From assembly GCF_900112285.1 (NCBI RefSeq), contig NZ_FOKZ01000011.1, positions 62,001 to 126,000 on the forward strand: 64,000 bases of DNA. The letters run 5' to 3'. Position 1 is the first letter of the stretch. Every line of letters begins with the position of its first letter. Of the stretch, positions 1-9,051 are shown one piece after another. The notes below the pieces were generated by a model. The model did not search any database. It had not been told where the DNA came from and worked only from the letters and a program-made list of their open reading frames with translations. Origin of the DNA: Polaromonas sp. OV174 (lineage in GTDB: Bacteria; Pseudomonadota; Gammaproteobacteria; Burkholderiales; Burkholderiaceae_C). The translations under genes and the position numbers were made by a program.

Positions 1-89
1 ATCCACACCATGAAGCAGACGGTGAACGCCAGCGTGCTGACGATCAGCACCGACCACGCTTTTCTTGAATTGCTCAACTCAGAGCCCAT
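1..89 (-). CDS. narK: NarK-type nitrate/nitrite transporter, N-terminus (partial)
   Basis: Reading the minus strand from the ATG at 89 gives about 29 residues that match the start of NarK/NNP-family MFS transporters: a polar leader, then a first membrane helix containing STLAFTVCFMVW. A GGAGA ribosome binding site lies just upstream. The gene runs off the left edge. NarK proteins exchange nitrate and nitrite across the inner membrane during nitrate respiration. Position directly downstream of narX-narL supports the call. Only the first helix is visible, so the subtype is unknown. Confidence 0.75.
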   Translation of the reverse strand, partial: MGSELSNSRKAWSVLIVSTLAFTVCFMVW

Positions 90-174
90 GTTTCTTCTCC
101 AGGAGACATGGCATGACTGTCGGCGTTTACCCGGGGTTTGACTATCCACCTATGGAACGTCGGAACGCGCCAAA

Positions 175-206
175 AGAACGAGGGCGGCCCCGGCCGCCCT
201 CGTTCT
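175..206 (-). terminator. Hairpin terminator after narL
   Basis: Two 15-nt arms (175-189 and 192-206) are perfect reverse complements around a two-base loop. On the minus strand the hairpin is followed by a short run of four T. It sits 44 bp past the narL stop and before narK, so it probably ends the narXL transcript. Confidence 0.75.
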
Positions 207-249
207 GAAGAACTAGGCCCGCGTCAATCCGACGGCGGCTTGATCCAGG

Positions 250-945
250 TCAAAACGGCTCCTGGCCGGCGGCGTACACGGCGGCGTGCACACGCGAGCT
301 CAATTGCAGCTTGCGCAAAATATGCTGGACGTGAATCTTGACCGTCGTCTCGGCGATGTCGAGCTTGCGCGCAATCACCTTGTTGCTGTCGCCCAGCGCG
401 ACCAGGTTCAGCACTTCACGCTCGCGGGCGGACAGCAGCGCCAGGCCTGCCGGGGCGGACGGCGCCGGGCACGGGTCAAGCGCCCCGGCCACCGCCGAAG
501 AGGGCGGCGGCGGTGCGGGCTTGCCGCGAAAGGCCGTCACCAGCTTGGTCATCATTTCCGGGCTGACCACGGACTCCCCGGCCAGGACCTTGATGATGAA
601 CTCGGACAGGTGGTCCAGCTCCACGGTTTTCAGTAAATAGCCGTCGGCGCCCGCGTGCAGCGCCGCGGCCAGGTCGTCCGCGTTCTCGCTCACGGTGAGC
701 ATCAGGATGCGGGTGCCGGGGGCCGCGTCCTTCAGCGCGGCGATGCCGTCCACGCCCAGCACGCCGGGCAGATGGTTGTCCAGCAGGATCAGGTCGGGCG
801 GGCTGTGCTGGAGGCAGCGCAGCGCCTCGCCAATGTCGCCCGCCTGGCCGCTCACCGTGAAGCGATCGTCCTGCGAAAGCAGCGCGATCAGTCCCCGGCG
901 AAACAAGGTGTGATCGTCAACGACCAGCAGCCGGACCGGCGTCAT
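250..945 (-). CDS. narL: NarL-family nitrate/nitrite response regulator
   Basis: This 231-residue protein has an N-terminal receiver domain with the acidic pair VVDDH, the phospho-acceptor Asp in [10 protein letters not shown], the MLTVS switch residue and the LLKT lysine. After a Pro/Ala-rich linker (about 140-165) comes a LuxR/GerE helix-turn-helix ([22 protein letters not shown]). It lies directly downstream of narX and upstream of a narK start, the usual layout of a nitrate-responsive regulator. The ATG at 945 opens the receiver domain directly. Confidence 0.9.
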   Translation of the reverse strand: MTPVRLLVVDDHTLFRRGLIALLSQDDRFTVSGQAGDIGEALRCLQHSPPDLILLDNHLPGVLGVDGIAALKDAAPGTRILMLTVSENADDLAAALHAGADGYLLKTVELDHLSEFIIKVLAGESVVSPEMMTKLVTAFRGKPAPPPPSSAVAGALDPCPAPSAPAGLALLSAREREVLNLVALGDSNKVIARKLDIAETTVKIHVQHILRKLQLSSRVHAAVYAAGQEPF

Positions 946-962
946 GGTCGCATCCGAGCAAG

Positions 963-1016
963 TTTAATGCTATCAATACTATAGCTATTTGCGCCCGTGT
1001 TTAAAGGGCTGGAGTT
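963..1016 (-). repeat. Dispersed intergenic hairpin repeat, copy A
   Basis: Read on the minus strand this segment has the order: GCC-like arm, short AT spacer, GGGCGCAA, then a GCTAT...ATAGC inverted pair. The same arrangement recurs near 23853, 27498, 38074 and 39774. Here it fills most of the narX-narL spacer. I recall similar motifs scattered through Comamonadaceae genomes. Confidence 0.6.
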
Positions 1017-1021
1017 CTTTT

Positions 1022-2941
1022 TCATTGAAATTCCGTGTAAATCATGGCCCCGGCGTCCGCCGCCTGCCGCGTGCCCATCACGGGGTGCGCCGACAGCGTC
1101 AGCGTGACCGTGCTGCCCTGGCCAGGCGCGGACACGATGTCCACGGTGGCGCCAATGCGCCCGGCGCGCTCGTGCATGATTTTCATGCCCACATGGGAGG
1201 TTCCGCAGCCCAGCGCCATGTCAAAGCCAACGCCATTGTCGCGCACGACGAAGCGCCAGCACGCGCCCTTGGCCACCTCCAGGTCAACCTGCGTGGCCTG
1301 GGCATGCTTGCGCGCATTGGAGAGCGCCTCTTGCACCACATGCAGCACCTGCACCTGCACGTCGGCGGGCAAGGGCAGGCCCTCGCCGTGGATTCGCAGC
1401 TGGGTCGGCAATCCGGTCTGGTGCTGAAACTTCTGCAGCGTCTCCTGCAAGGCCCGCTCGATGTCGTCGGTGTTGGTGCGCGTGCGGAAATGCACCAGCA
1501 GCTCACGCACGTCGCCAATGCTTTCGCGCAGCCCGGTGTCCAGCTCGTCAAGCGCCTGGTACATGGGCTCCACCTGCCCCTTCTCGCTCGCGCTGCGCAG
1601 CAACTGCAGCTGAATCTTGAGGAAGGCCAGCGACTGGGCAATCGAGTCGTGCAGCTCACGCGCCAGCAGGGCGCGCTCCTCGGCGACGGCCGCCTCGCGG
1701 GCCAGGGCAGCGGCGCGCAAGCTCTCCAGGGCGCTGGCCAGGTGGCTGGCCAGCGCGTCGAGCAGCTCGGTTTCGTCCGCGCTCAGCGTGGCGGGGCGGC
1801 GAAAGAACAGGTTGAACTCGCCCAGCAAGCGCTGCTGCAGCCGGACAGGCACGCTGACCACGCTTTCATAACCCACTTTGGCGCAACTACGCACCGGCAT
1901 CTGGTCATGGCTCAGGATGGGAATGACGCGCGTGCGTGAGTCGGGCTGGAGGTTGCCGCAGGCGCAGGCGCCGGCCAGCAGGCTGCGCTCCTCCTCCAGC
2001 ATGTCTTGCGGGAAGCAGTCCGAGGCCAGCATCAGGTAGCGCTGGCTGGCATCATCCGACCAGCGCACGGCAGCGGCATCGGCCTTCATGATCGTGCGCA
2101 CGCGCTGGGAAAACCCGCGCGCCAGCTCATTGAGGCTGCCGGCCTGAGCCACGAAGGCGCTGATCTCGTACAGCGCCGCCAGCCGCCCGCGCTGCGCCTC
2201 GATGTCGCGCGTCTTCGCCTCGACCTGGGATTCCAGCCCCTGGTAGAGCGACTGCAGGGTGGCTGTCATGTGGTTGAAACCCGCCACCACCTGGCCAAAC
2301 TCGTCCTCGGTGTCCACCTCGATGCGCGTCGCGAACTCCCCGGCCTCGACCTGGCGCAGCCCCTGCCTGAGCCGGCTCAGGGGACTGATGACATACAGGT
2401 AACCGGTGTAGAGCATGACCACCGCCCCCCCTATGGCCAGCGCCATCATGGCGAACTGAAACAGGTTCAGGATCGCCGTCAGCCGGGACAGATGCCGCTC
2501 GATGGCGAGCACGAAGTCGTCAATGGCTTCGACGAAATCACCCGCCGACTGCAGCGAAGCCGGCACCGTGGGCGCGGGCTCGCCCAGCCACTGCTGGCGC
2601 TGCACCCGCCACAGCGACTCGACGACGGAAAACCGCGCCTGAACCTGCTCATCCCAGGGCACGAAAAGCGGCCGCGACGCGTCGCCCGTGCGCAAGACGG
2701 CCAGGCTCTCGTCGAAACGCGCCACCAGGCCTTGCAGCGCCGGCCGCGGCGTGCCGACATGGACCGCGCTGGCCAGCCGCCAGGTCTGCATGCGCATGCG
2801 CCCGGCTTCATTGACGGCCGCCGCGCCCCCTTCCAGTTGCCAGGTGACCCACAGCGTCAGCCCAATGGAGGCCAGGGCGACCAGCAGCAGGCCGGCGCCA
2901 ATGCGGGTGAGCTTTTTGGACAAGGAGGCGGTGTGGGGCAT
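1022..2941 (-). CDS. narX: NarX-type nitrate sensor histidine kinase
   Basis: This 639-residue inner-membrane kinase has a first membrane helix at about 12-32. It is followed at once by a NarX-type P-box-like segment (NEAGRMRMQTWRL), the nitrate-binding signature of the family. Then come a periplasmic four-helix sensor, a second helix (about 160-183), HAMP, a GAF-like region with a Cys-containing stretch (CACGN), a HisKA_3 dimerisation helix (ARELHDSIAQS) and an HATPase domain (NARKHA, DNGVGFD). It lies upstream of narL with 76 bp between them, so the two should be co-transcribed. Nitrate sensing is inferred from the P-box and the neighbours. Confidence 0.88.
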   Translation of the reverse strand: MPHTASLSKKLTRIGAGLLLVALASIGLTLWVTWQLEGGAAAVNEAGRMRMQTWRLASAVHVGTPRPALQGLVARFDESLAVLRTGDASRPLFVPWDEQVQARFSVVESLWRVQRQQWLGEPAPTVPASLQSAGDFVEAIDDFVLAIERHLSRLTAILNLFQFAMMALAIGGAVVMLYTGYLYVISPLSRLRQGLRQVEAGEFATRIEVDTEDEFGQVVAGFNHMTATLQSLYQGLESQVEAKTRDIEAQRGRLAALYEISAFVAQAGSLNELARGFSQRVRTIMKADAAAVRWSDDASQRYLMLASDCFPQDMLEEERSLLAGACACGNLQPDSRTRVIPILSHDQMPVRSCAKVGYESVVSVPVRLQQRLLGEFNLFFRRPATLSADETELLDALASHLASALESLRAAALAREAAVAEERALLARELHDSIAQSLAFLKIQLQLLRSASEKGQVEPMYQALDELDTGLRESIGDVRELLVHFRTRTNTDDIERALQETLQKFQHQTGLPTQLRIHGEGLPLPADVQVQVLHVVQEALSNARKHAQATQVDLEVAKGACWRFVVRDNGVGFDMALGCGTSHVGMKIMHERAGRIGATVDIVSAPGQGSTVTLTLSAHPVMGTRQAADAGAMIYTEFQ

Positions 2942-2995
2942 GCCAAGAGCGTAACCCCGATCACGGCGGCCAGCCAGTCCGCCCTGCGCAGCGCC

Positions 2996-4108
2996 TTACA
3001 AGCCTCTTGTGCCGCCCGCCGGAGGGCGCGCGCCGCGGGCTGTCGGCGACGGCGCGGCGCATTGCGCGCACAGCATGCCGGCGAGCCGGTGCAACGCCTG
3101 CCAGCCATCGGCAGGCCAGTCGGGCTGCTTCAGGCCCTTGACGATGCCATCGACCTTGTGAGCGGCCTGCAGCAGATTGACCAGGGTGGTCTCGCTGATA
3201 CCGGGCAGCACGCGTTCGAACAGCTTTTCCTTGGCGCCCCAGACCCGGTTTTCGCGCAGCGCCATGGGCATGGGGCGACCGGCGTTGATCGCGTCCTTGA
3301 CTCGCTTCAGATTGCGAATGTCCTCGCTCAGCGCCCAGTGCACCAGCACTTCGGCCTCGCCTTCGGCCTGCAGACCGTCCAGCATGCGCTGCACGCGCAA
3401 GGCATGACCGCCCAGCACCGCTTCCGAGAGCTTGAACACGTCGTAACGCGCCACATTCAGCACGGCGTTTTCCACCTGGTCAAAACTGAGAACGCCCTCG
3501 TTCTGGGCCGGGTACAACAGTCCCAGCTTCTGGATTTCCTGATGCGCCGCCAACAGATTGCCCTCGACCCGGTCGGCAAAGAACTGCAGCGTACGCTGGC
3601 CCTCTTCGCCCGCGGCTACGCGCTGGCCCTGCTGCTGCAGGCGCTGGGCAATCCATTGCGGCAGGTTGCGGCGATCTATCGGCTCAAACTTGACGGTGAC
3701 GCCGTAGCTGTCGAGCGCAGCAAACCAGGCGCCCTTGGTGCTCATGCTGTCCAGCCTGGGCAGCATGACGATGGTCAAGGTGGAATCATCGCCCTGGGCA
3801 CGCTCGGCCAGTTGCTGCAGCGCCGCCGAACCATCCTTGCCGGGCTTGCCGCTGGGGATGCGGATTTCCACCATCTGCTTGTCGGCAAACAGGCTCAGCG
3901 AACCGCCGCTGGCCAGCACCTCGCTCCAGTCAAAGTGCGCGCCGGAGACGGTATGCACGGTGCGTTCGGTGTAGCCCTGCTCCCTGGCCGCGGCACGCAG
4001 GGCATCGGCAAACTCCTGCACCAGCAGGGGTTCGTCGCCATGCAGGGTGTAAAGGCTTTTGAGGCCGCGTTTGAGGTGCTCGGACAGTTGGGCGGGTGCC
4101 AGATTCAT
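2996..4108 (-). CDS. holA: DNA polymerase III delta subunit
   Basis: This 370-residue protein opens the beta sliding clamp within the clamp-loader complex. It starts with the HolA pattern LYTLHGDEPLLVQEFADALR and continues with FADRVEGNLLAAHQEIQKL and the C-terminal helical collar region. The last 20 or so residues are rich in Pro, Gly and Arg and look like a lineage-specific tail. In many betaproteobacteria holA follows leuS-lptE directly. Here those genes lie about 13 kb to the right. Confidence 0.92.
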   Translation of the reverse strand: MNLAPAQLSEHLKRGLKSLYTLHGDEPLLVQEFADALRAAAREQGYTERTVHTVSGAHFDWSEVLASGGSLSLFADKQMVEIRIPSGKPGKDGSAALQQLAERAQGDDSTLTIVMLPRLDSMSTKGAWFAALDSYGVTVKFEPIDRRNLPQWIAQRLQQQGQRVAAGEEGQRTLQFFADRVEGNLLAAHQEIQKLGLLYPAQNEGVLSFDQVENAVLNVARYDVFKLSEAVLGGHALRVQRMLDGLQAEGEAEVLVHWALSEDIRNLKRVKDAINAGRPMPMALRENRVWGAKEKLFERVLPGISETTLVNLLQAAHKVDGIVKGLKQPDWPADGWQALHRLAGMLCAQCAAPSPTARGARPPAGGTRGL

Positions 4109-4144
4109 GGGGCCAAGTTTAGCGGCTGGAGCTGGCCCCTCGCT

Positions 4145-4567
4145 TTACAGCTTGCTGGTAGACAGCAGCAGGCTGGTCTCGGTGTTGGCAATGCCTTCGA
4201 GCAGCCGTATGCGCCCGAGTACCCGGTCAAAGGATTCAAGGCTGTCGGCGCGCAATTCGGCCACGATGTCCCAGCGGCCATTGGTGGTGTGCAGCGCGCT
4301 CACGGCCGGGTCACCACGCAGCGCGCTGAGCACAAGGTCAATGCGGTTGCCGTCCACCGCCACCGTCATCAGCGCGCGTATCTGGTGAGCCTCGGCCTGC
4401 GGCTTGAGCCTGGCGGTATAGCCGACGATGGTGCCGTCGGCCTCCAGCTTGTTCAGGCGGTTTTGCACCGTGCCGCGCGAGACGCGCAAAGCCTTGGCCA
4501 GGGAAGCCACCGAGGCCCTGGCGTTGTCGCGCAGCAATGAGATGAGTTGGCGGTCCGTGTCGTCCAT
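4145..4567 (-). CDS. Lrp/AsnC-family transcriptional regulator
   Basis: This 140-residue protein has an N-terminal winged helix (ISLLRDNARASVASLAKALRVSRGTVQNRLNKLE) and a C-terminal RAM domain for ligand binding and oligomerisation. It is transcribed away from the ornithine cyclodeaminase-arginase operon with a 176-bp AT-rich gap. It is therefore the likely local regulator responding to arginine or ornithine; this is inferred from position. Confidence 0.9.
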   Translation of the reverse strand: MDDTDRQLISLLRDNARASVASLAKALRVSRGTVQNRLNKLEADGTIVGYTARLKPQAEAHQIRALMTVAVDGNRIDLVLSALRGDPAVSALHTTNGRWDIVAELRADSLESFDRVLGRIRLLEGIANTETSLLLSTSKL

Positions 4568-4743
4568 GTCACGATTTTATTAACTTAATGACAATTTACT
4601 CTGACTATTTGTACAAAACCATCGATTAATTGAACAGTTTGCTGTCTTTTCTTTAGCACCCGTCCTGCCGACAATGGCAGCCAAGCTGCCGGCTCTGAAC
4701 TGCCGGCACCACATAACAATGCCCACGCGGCGAAAGACACATC
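4568..4743. promoter_or_regulatory. Divergent control region of lrp-like gene and ocd-rocF
   Basis: This 176-bp spacer between divergent starts is much more AT-rich than its surroundings in its first 80 bp, as expected for Lrp-family binding. A GC-rich inverted stretch (GCCGG...CCGGC) occurs near 4688-4715. I could not pick a convincing -35/-10 pair. Confidence 0.4.
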
Positions 4744-5847
4744 ATGGTTGATTACATTGGCATTGAAGGCATACAAGGCATCGTCGGGCGCCTGGGACCG
4801 GCACGCTTCATTGAGGGCCTGGCTGCGGAAATCGAGGCCGATTACCGACGCTGGGGCGAGTTTGACAAATCGGCGCGCCATGCCATTCACTCGCCGGTCG
4901 GCGTGATCGAGCTGATGCCGACCAGCGATGGCCAGATGTACTCCTTCAAGTACGTCAACGGTCATCCGAAAAATACCGCACGCGGCCTGCTCACAGTGAC
5001 GGCTTTCGGCGTGCTGGCGGATGTGGAAACCGGCTACCCCTTGCTGTTGTCCGAGTTGACGGTGACCACGGCCTTGCGAACCGCCGCCATGTCGGCGCTG
5101 GCCGCACGCTGGATGGCCAGACCGGACAGCCGGGTCATGGCCCTGATTGGCAATGGCGCGCAAAGCGAATTTCAGGCGATTGCGTTTCACCACATGCTGG
5201 GCATTCGCGAGTTCAGGCTTTTTGACGTGGACCCGCAGGCCACCCAGAAACTGGCGCGCAACCTGCAGGCGCTGGGCCTGCCTGACTTGCACATGACCCT
5301 GTGCAGCTCTGCCGCCGAAGCAGTGGCAGGCGCTGACATCGTCACCACCGTCACGGCGGACAAGCGCAATGCCACCATCCTCACGCCCGAAATGATCGCG
5401 CCCGGCATGCACCTGAACGCCGTGGGCGGTGACTGCCCGGGCAAGACCGAGCTGCACGCGGATATCCTGCTGCGCGCCGATGCGCGCGTGATCGTGGAGT
5501 ACGAACCACAGTCGCGCATAGAGGGTGAGATCCAGCAACTGCCGGCCGACTTTGCCGTGACGGAGTTTGCCCAGGTACTCGGCGGCGACGCACCAGGCCG
5601 CGCCTCGCCGGCCGAAGTCACGATTTTTGACTCCGTCGGTTTTGCGCTCGAAGATTACTCGGCCTTGCGCTATTTGTATAAACTGCAGAGAGAGCAGAAG
5701 CAACCCGAGGAAATCGATTTGATTCCCCATCTGGACAACCCCAAAGACCTGTTTGGACTGCTGAGCACAAGCAGCGTCAACTCCATTGCCGCGCCCTCTT
5801 CCGGACGGACTGTGCCTGGCCTTGCCGCAGAAGTGGCGGCCACATGA
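4744..5847 (+). CDS. ocd: Ornithine cyclodeaminase
   Basis: This 367-residue NAD-dependent enzyme is predicted to convert L-ornithine to L-proline and ammonia. It shows KYVNGHPKN with the substrate-contacting Lys, the nucleotide-binding stretch LIGNGAQSEFQ, and the catalytic Asp in NAVGGDCPGK. The length fits the long bacterial ornithine cyclodeaminase type rather than the shorter mu-crystallin-like proteins. It overlaps rocF by 4 bp (ATGA). Arginase would supply its substrate, so the pair makes an arginine-to-proline catabolic route. Confidence 0.92.
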   Translation: MVDYIGIEGIQGIVGRLGPARFIEGLAAEIEADYRRWGEFDKSARHAIHSPVGVIELMPTSDGQMYSFKYVNGHPKNTARGLLTVTAFGVLADVETGYPLLLSELTVTTALRTAAMSALAARWMARPDSRVMALIGNGAQSEFQAIAFHHMLGIREFRLFDVDPQATQKLARNLQALGLPDLHMTLCSSAAEAVAGADIVTTVTADKRNATILTPEMIAPGMHLNAVGGDCPGKTELHADILLRADARVIVEYEPQSRIEGEIQQLPADFAVTEFAQVLGGDAPGRASPAEVTIFDSVGFALEDYSALRYLYKLQREQKQPEEIDLIPHLDNPKDLFGLLSTSSVNSIAAPSSGRTVPGLAAEVAAT

Positions 5848-6761
5848 CCCGACAGATTCGCCTCATTGGCGCTCCCACGGACATTGGCGCCGGCACCCGC
5901 GGCGCCTCCATGGGCCCCGAGGCCTTGCGCGTTGCCGGCATACAGGCCACGCTGGAAGGTCATGGCCTTTGCGTAACCGACCAGGGCAATCTCAGCGGCC
6001 CGGCCAATCCATGGCAAGCGCCCGTTGATGGCTATCGCCACCTGGCCGAAGTGGCCACGTGGAACCGTGCCGTGCACGAGGCCGTACATGCGGCGCTAAG
6101 CGGGGGCGAAATGCCTATTCTGTTGGGCGGCGACCATTGCCTGGCCATTGGCTCCATCAGCGCGGTGGCCCGCCACTGTCGGCAAACCGGCAAGACGCTG
6201 CGCGTGTTGTGGCTGGATGCGCATACCGACTTCAACACCAATGACCTGACCCCCACCGGTAACACCCACGGCATGCCGGTCGCCGTGCTGTGCGGCCACG
6301 GACCGGACGAGTTGACCCACATAGGCGGCACCGTGCCCGCCATGCCGCCCTCGGCGATTCGCCAGATCGGCATACGCAGCGTGGATGAAGGCGAGAAGCG
6401 CTTTGTCAGACAGTCTGACCTGCAGGTGTTCGACATGCGCTACATCGATGAAATGGGCATGAAACGCACCATGGAAGCGGCGCTCGCCGGGATCGATGAG
6501 AACACCCATTTGCATGTCAGCTTCGATGTGGACTTTCTGGACGCCAGCATTGCGCCTGGCGTAGGAACCGCAGTCAAGGGCGGACCGACCTACCGCGAAG
6601 CCCAGTTATGCATGGAGATGATTGCCGACACCGGTCGCATGGCCTCGCTGGATGTGATGGAGCTGAACCCCGCGCTGGATGTGCGCAACGGCACCGCCGA
6701 CCTGGCGCTGGAGCTGATTGAAAGCCTGTTTGGCAAAAGCACGCTGATGCGGCGCGGCTGA
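5844..6761 (+). CDS. rocF: Arginase
   Basis: This 305-residue ureohydrolase should split arginine into ornithine and urea. All manganese-ligand motifs are present: GGDHCLA, DAHTDFN and SFDVDFLD. The substrate loop NTHGMP and the C-terminal DVMELNP are also visible. It is translationally coupled to ornithine cyclodeaminase through an ATGA overlap, and it converges on the next gene 10 bp away. Confidence 0.93.
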   Translation: MTRQIRLIGAPTDIGAGTRGASMGPEALRVAGIQATLEGHGLCVTDQGNLSGPANPWQAPVDGYRHLAEVATWNRAVHEAVHAALSGGEMPILLGGDHCLAIGSISAVARHCRQTGKTLRVLWLDAHTDFNTNDLTPTGNTHGMPVAVLCGHGPDELTHIGGTVPAMPPSAIRQIGIRSVDEGEKRFVRQSDLQVFDMRYIDEMGMKRTMEAALAGIDENTHLHVSFDVDFLDASIAPGVGTAVKGGPTYREAQLCMEMIADTGRMASLDVMELNPALDVRNGTADLALELIESLFGKSTLMRRG

Positions 6762-6770
6762 TACCGCCGC

Positions 6771-7448
6771 TTAAGGCGCAACACACCAGGGAGCGGTGTT
6801 GTGCGCCAAACCCATCCACAAGGCCCAGCCTGAGGTCAGCGCCAGGGCCAGGCCGGCTAAACGCACACCCCATTCGCCAGTGCCACCACCTCGCAAACGC
6901 AGCAGCAACCAGGGCCCCAGAACAAGGGAGACGCTGCTGCCCAGGGCAAACAGCGCCATGGCCAGCGCGCCATCCAGCGGGCCGCCGCTGAGCGCAGCCA
7001 CCAGCAAGGCGGAATAAAGGAGGCCGCAAGGCATGAAAGCCCAGAGCGCGCCCATGGCCAATGGCGCGCCGCGGCCCCAGGCTACATTGAGCGCCCGAAC
7101 TTTACGCCAGATACTGCGGGCCGTGTTGTCAAGCCAGACCGGTTGACGGGCCTGCCATAGCAGCATCAGCCCCAGCAGCAATACCGCCGCATGAAATAGC
7201 GTCCAGACCGGCCGCATGACGGCAGTTTGTGTGGTCAACCAGCCCAGCCCCTGCACCGAAGCCGCTGCCACGGCGCCCAGCATCGAATAGCTTGCCATGC
7301 GGCCGGCTTGAAAGCCCCAGAGGGCGGCGGTTTGGCGCTCGCCCGCCGCCTGGCCTATGCCGGCGCAAGCGGCGCCGCACATGGCGATGCAATGAGGCCC
7401 GCCGGCGAGCCCCATGAACAATGCGGTGATGGCCAGCGATGTTTGCAT
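6771..7448 (-). CDS. SafE/TauE-like (DsbD-type fold) membrane protein
   Basis: This 225-residue, very hydrophobic protein has about six membrane helices and an N-terminal GGPHCIAMCG motif, with a second Cys in FMPCGLLYS. The pattern fits the COG2836 sulfite-exporter-like/urease-accessory-like family, often found near cbb3 oxidase genes. The HCxxMC motif suggests handling of copper or thiols, and its place beside hemN, fnr and the cco genes suggests a role in oxidase maturation. That role is inferred. The start codon is ATG, 10 bp from the hemN stop. Confidence 0.75.
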   Translation of the reverse strand: MQTSLAITALFMGLAGGPHCIAMCGAACAGIGQAAGERQTAALWGFQAGRMASYSMLGAVAAASVQGLGWLTTQTAVMRPVWTLFHAAVLLLGLMLLWQARQPVWLDNTARSIWRKVRALNVAWGRGAPLAMGALWAFMPCGLLYSALLVAALSGGPLDGALAMALFALGSSVSLVLGPWLLLRLRGGGTGEWGVRLAGLALALTSGWALWMGLAHNTAPWCVAP

Positions 7449-7457
7449 GCAGCGGTT

Positions 7458-8852
7458 CTAAATGATCTTGGAAAACCGCGCACGGGTACGGTCAGCCTGC
7501 AGATAACGATCAAACACCATCGCCACGCCGCGCACAAAGAACCAGCCCATGGCCGTGACCTGAATGCCGGTATCGTCGAGCTCGACCAGACCCTGCTCCT
7601 GCATGCCACGCAGCGCTTCCAACTCTGTTGCGAAGTAGTTTTTGAAATCGACCAGATAGGCCAGATCGATGGACTCGAACTGCAGCTGACCCTGGCACAT
7701 CAAAGCCATGATGATGGCGCGTCGCACCAGATCATCGCGCGAAAGTGCCAGCCCCCTGACCACGGGCAAACGCCCCTGATCGAGATAGTCGCAATACTCT
7801 TCCAGCGTCTTGGCGTTCTGGCTATAGGTGGCGCCAACCCGGCCAATGGCCGATACGCCCAGAGCGATCAAGTCACAGTCCGGCTGGGTGCTGTAGCCCT
7901 GGAAGTTGCGTTGCAGCCGGCCCTGACGTTTGGCCACGGCCAGCGTGTCGTTGGGCAGGGCAAAGTGGTCCATGCCCACATACACATAGCCGGCGGCCTG
8001 AAATGCGGCCAGCGAACGCGACAACATCGACAGCTTGGCGCTTGCCGGTGGCAGCTCGGCAACCATGATGCGGCGTTGCGGCTTGAAGCGCTCGGGCAGG
8101 TGGGCGTAGGCATACAGGGCGATGCGGTCGGGTCGCAACTCGCTAACCTGGGCCAGCGTACGGTCAAACGACTCCGGGGTCTGCTGCGGCAGACCGTAAA
8201 TCAGGTCGACATTGATGGACTCGAAACCCAGGGCACGTGCCGACGCCACCAGCTCAAACACTTGCTCGACCGGCTGGATGCGATGAACCGCTTTTTGCAC
8301 GGCGCCATCGAAATCCTGCACACCGAAACTCAGTCGATTGAAACCCAGCTCAGCCAACAGGGCAAGCCGCGCCGCATCAACGGTGCGCGGATCGACTTCG
8401 ATGGAGTATTCCCCACCCGCCGCGAAAGTAAAACTTCGCCTCAGCATGGCCATCAATTCACGCAGTTCACTGTCACTGAGAAAGGTCGGTGTTCCGCCGC
8501 CCAGATGCAGCTGACTGACTGACTGGCCAGCCCCCAGATGCGCGATGTGTAGGTCTACCTCGCGGCTCAAATAACGTAAGTAGACTGCGCCACGGTCATG
8601 ATGCTTGGTGATGATCTTGTTGCAGGCGCAGTAGTAACACAGCGACTCGCAAAAAGGAATGTGCACATAGAGCGACAAAGGCAGCCGCATGGCGGCAGCG
8701 CCATCGCTGCGTTGCGCCAGCGCCTGGGCAAACTGCTCTTGCGTGAAGGCCTCGACAAAGCGGTCTGCCGTCGGGTAGGAGGTATAGCGGGGACCCGGCA
8801 CATCAAAACGGTGAATCAATTCAGGAGAGGGGACGATCGCAGTCGCATTCAT
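7458..8852 (-). CDS. hemN: Oxygen-independent coproporphyrinogen III dehydrogenase
   Basis: This is a radical-SAM enzyme of the anaerobic heme pathway, about 464 residues from the ATG at 8852. It shows PRYTSYPTADRF, the cluster motif CESLCYYCACNK (CxxxCxxC), GGGTPTFLS and the HemN C-terminal domain. The ATG at 8852 is chosen because the family homology starts just after it and an FNR box lies 76 bp upstream. Heme made without oxygen would feed the cbb3 cytochromes encoded next door. Confidence 0.93.
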   Translation of the reverse strand: MNATAIVPSPELIHRFDVPGPRYTSYPTADRFVEAFTQEQFAQALAQRSDGAAAMRLPLSLYVHIPFCESLCYYCACNKIITKHHDRGAVYLRYLSREVDLHIAHLGAGQSVSQLHLGGGTPTFLSDSELRELMAMLRRSFTFAAGGEYSIEVDPRTVDAARLALLAELGFNRLSFGVQDFDGAVQKAVHRIQPVEQVFELVASARALGFESINVDLIYGLPQQTPESFDRTLAQVSELRPDRIALYAYAHLPERFKPQRRIMVAELPPASAKLSMLSRSLAAFQAAGYVYVGMDHFALPNDTLAVAKRQGRLQRNFQGYSTQPDCDLIALGVSAIGRVGATYSQNAKTLEEYCDYLDQGRLPVVRGLALSRDDLVRRAIIMALMCQGQLQFESIDLAYLVDFKNYFATELEALRGMQEQGLVELDDTGIQVTAMGWFFVRGVAMVFDRYLQADRTRARFSKII

Positions 8853-8927
8853 GGCGGTTCCTAGACAGGCCAACCCACAATGTCGGGGCCAGCCTGGCCA
8901 ATGTATCGTGAGGCCCGCGGCGGCTTC

Positions 8928-8941
8928 TTGACATAGATCAG
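8928..8941 (-). promoter_or_regulatory. FNR box upstream of hemN
   Basis: TTGAC-ATAG-ATCAG matches the FNR consensus TTGAT-N4-ATCAA at eight of ten positions. If it sits at -41.5, the start would be near 8893, with a plausible -10 (TACATT) at 8900-8905 and a 41-nt leader to hemN. It lies in the hemN-fnr divergent spacer and could also affect fnr. Confidence 0.7.
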
Positions 8942-9051
8942 TGGCCCGCAAGAGCCCCAGCATCCCCGGTGAAATTTCATACCTGAGTCAAGCATTCCCC
9001 TTTACCCCGGGGACGGTAGGAAGAAATCACCAGCGATGTCAAAATACACCC

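Noticed and set aside
2006..4540. An 840-codon open frame opposite narX, holA and the Lrp gene
   Set aside because: It runs across three well-supported genes on the other strand and is rich in Arg, Gln and His, typical of antisense translation.
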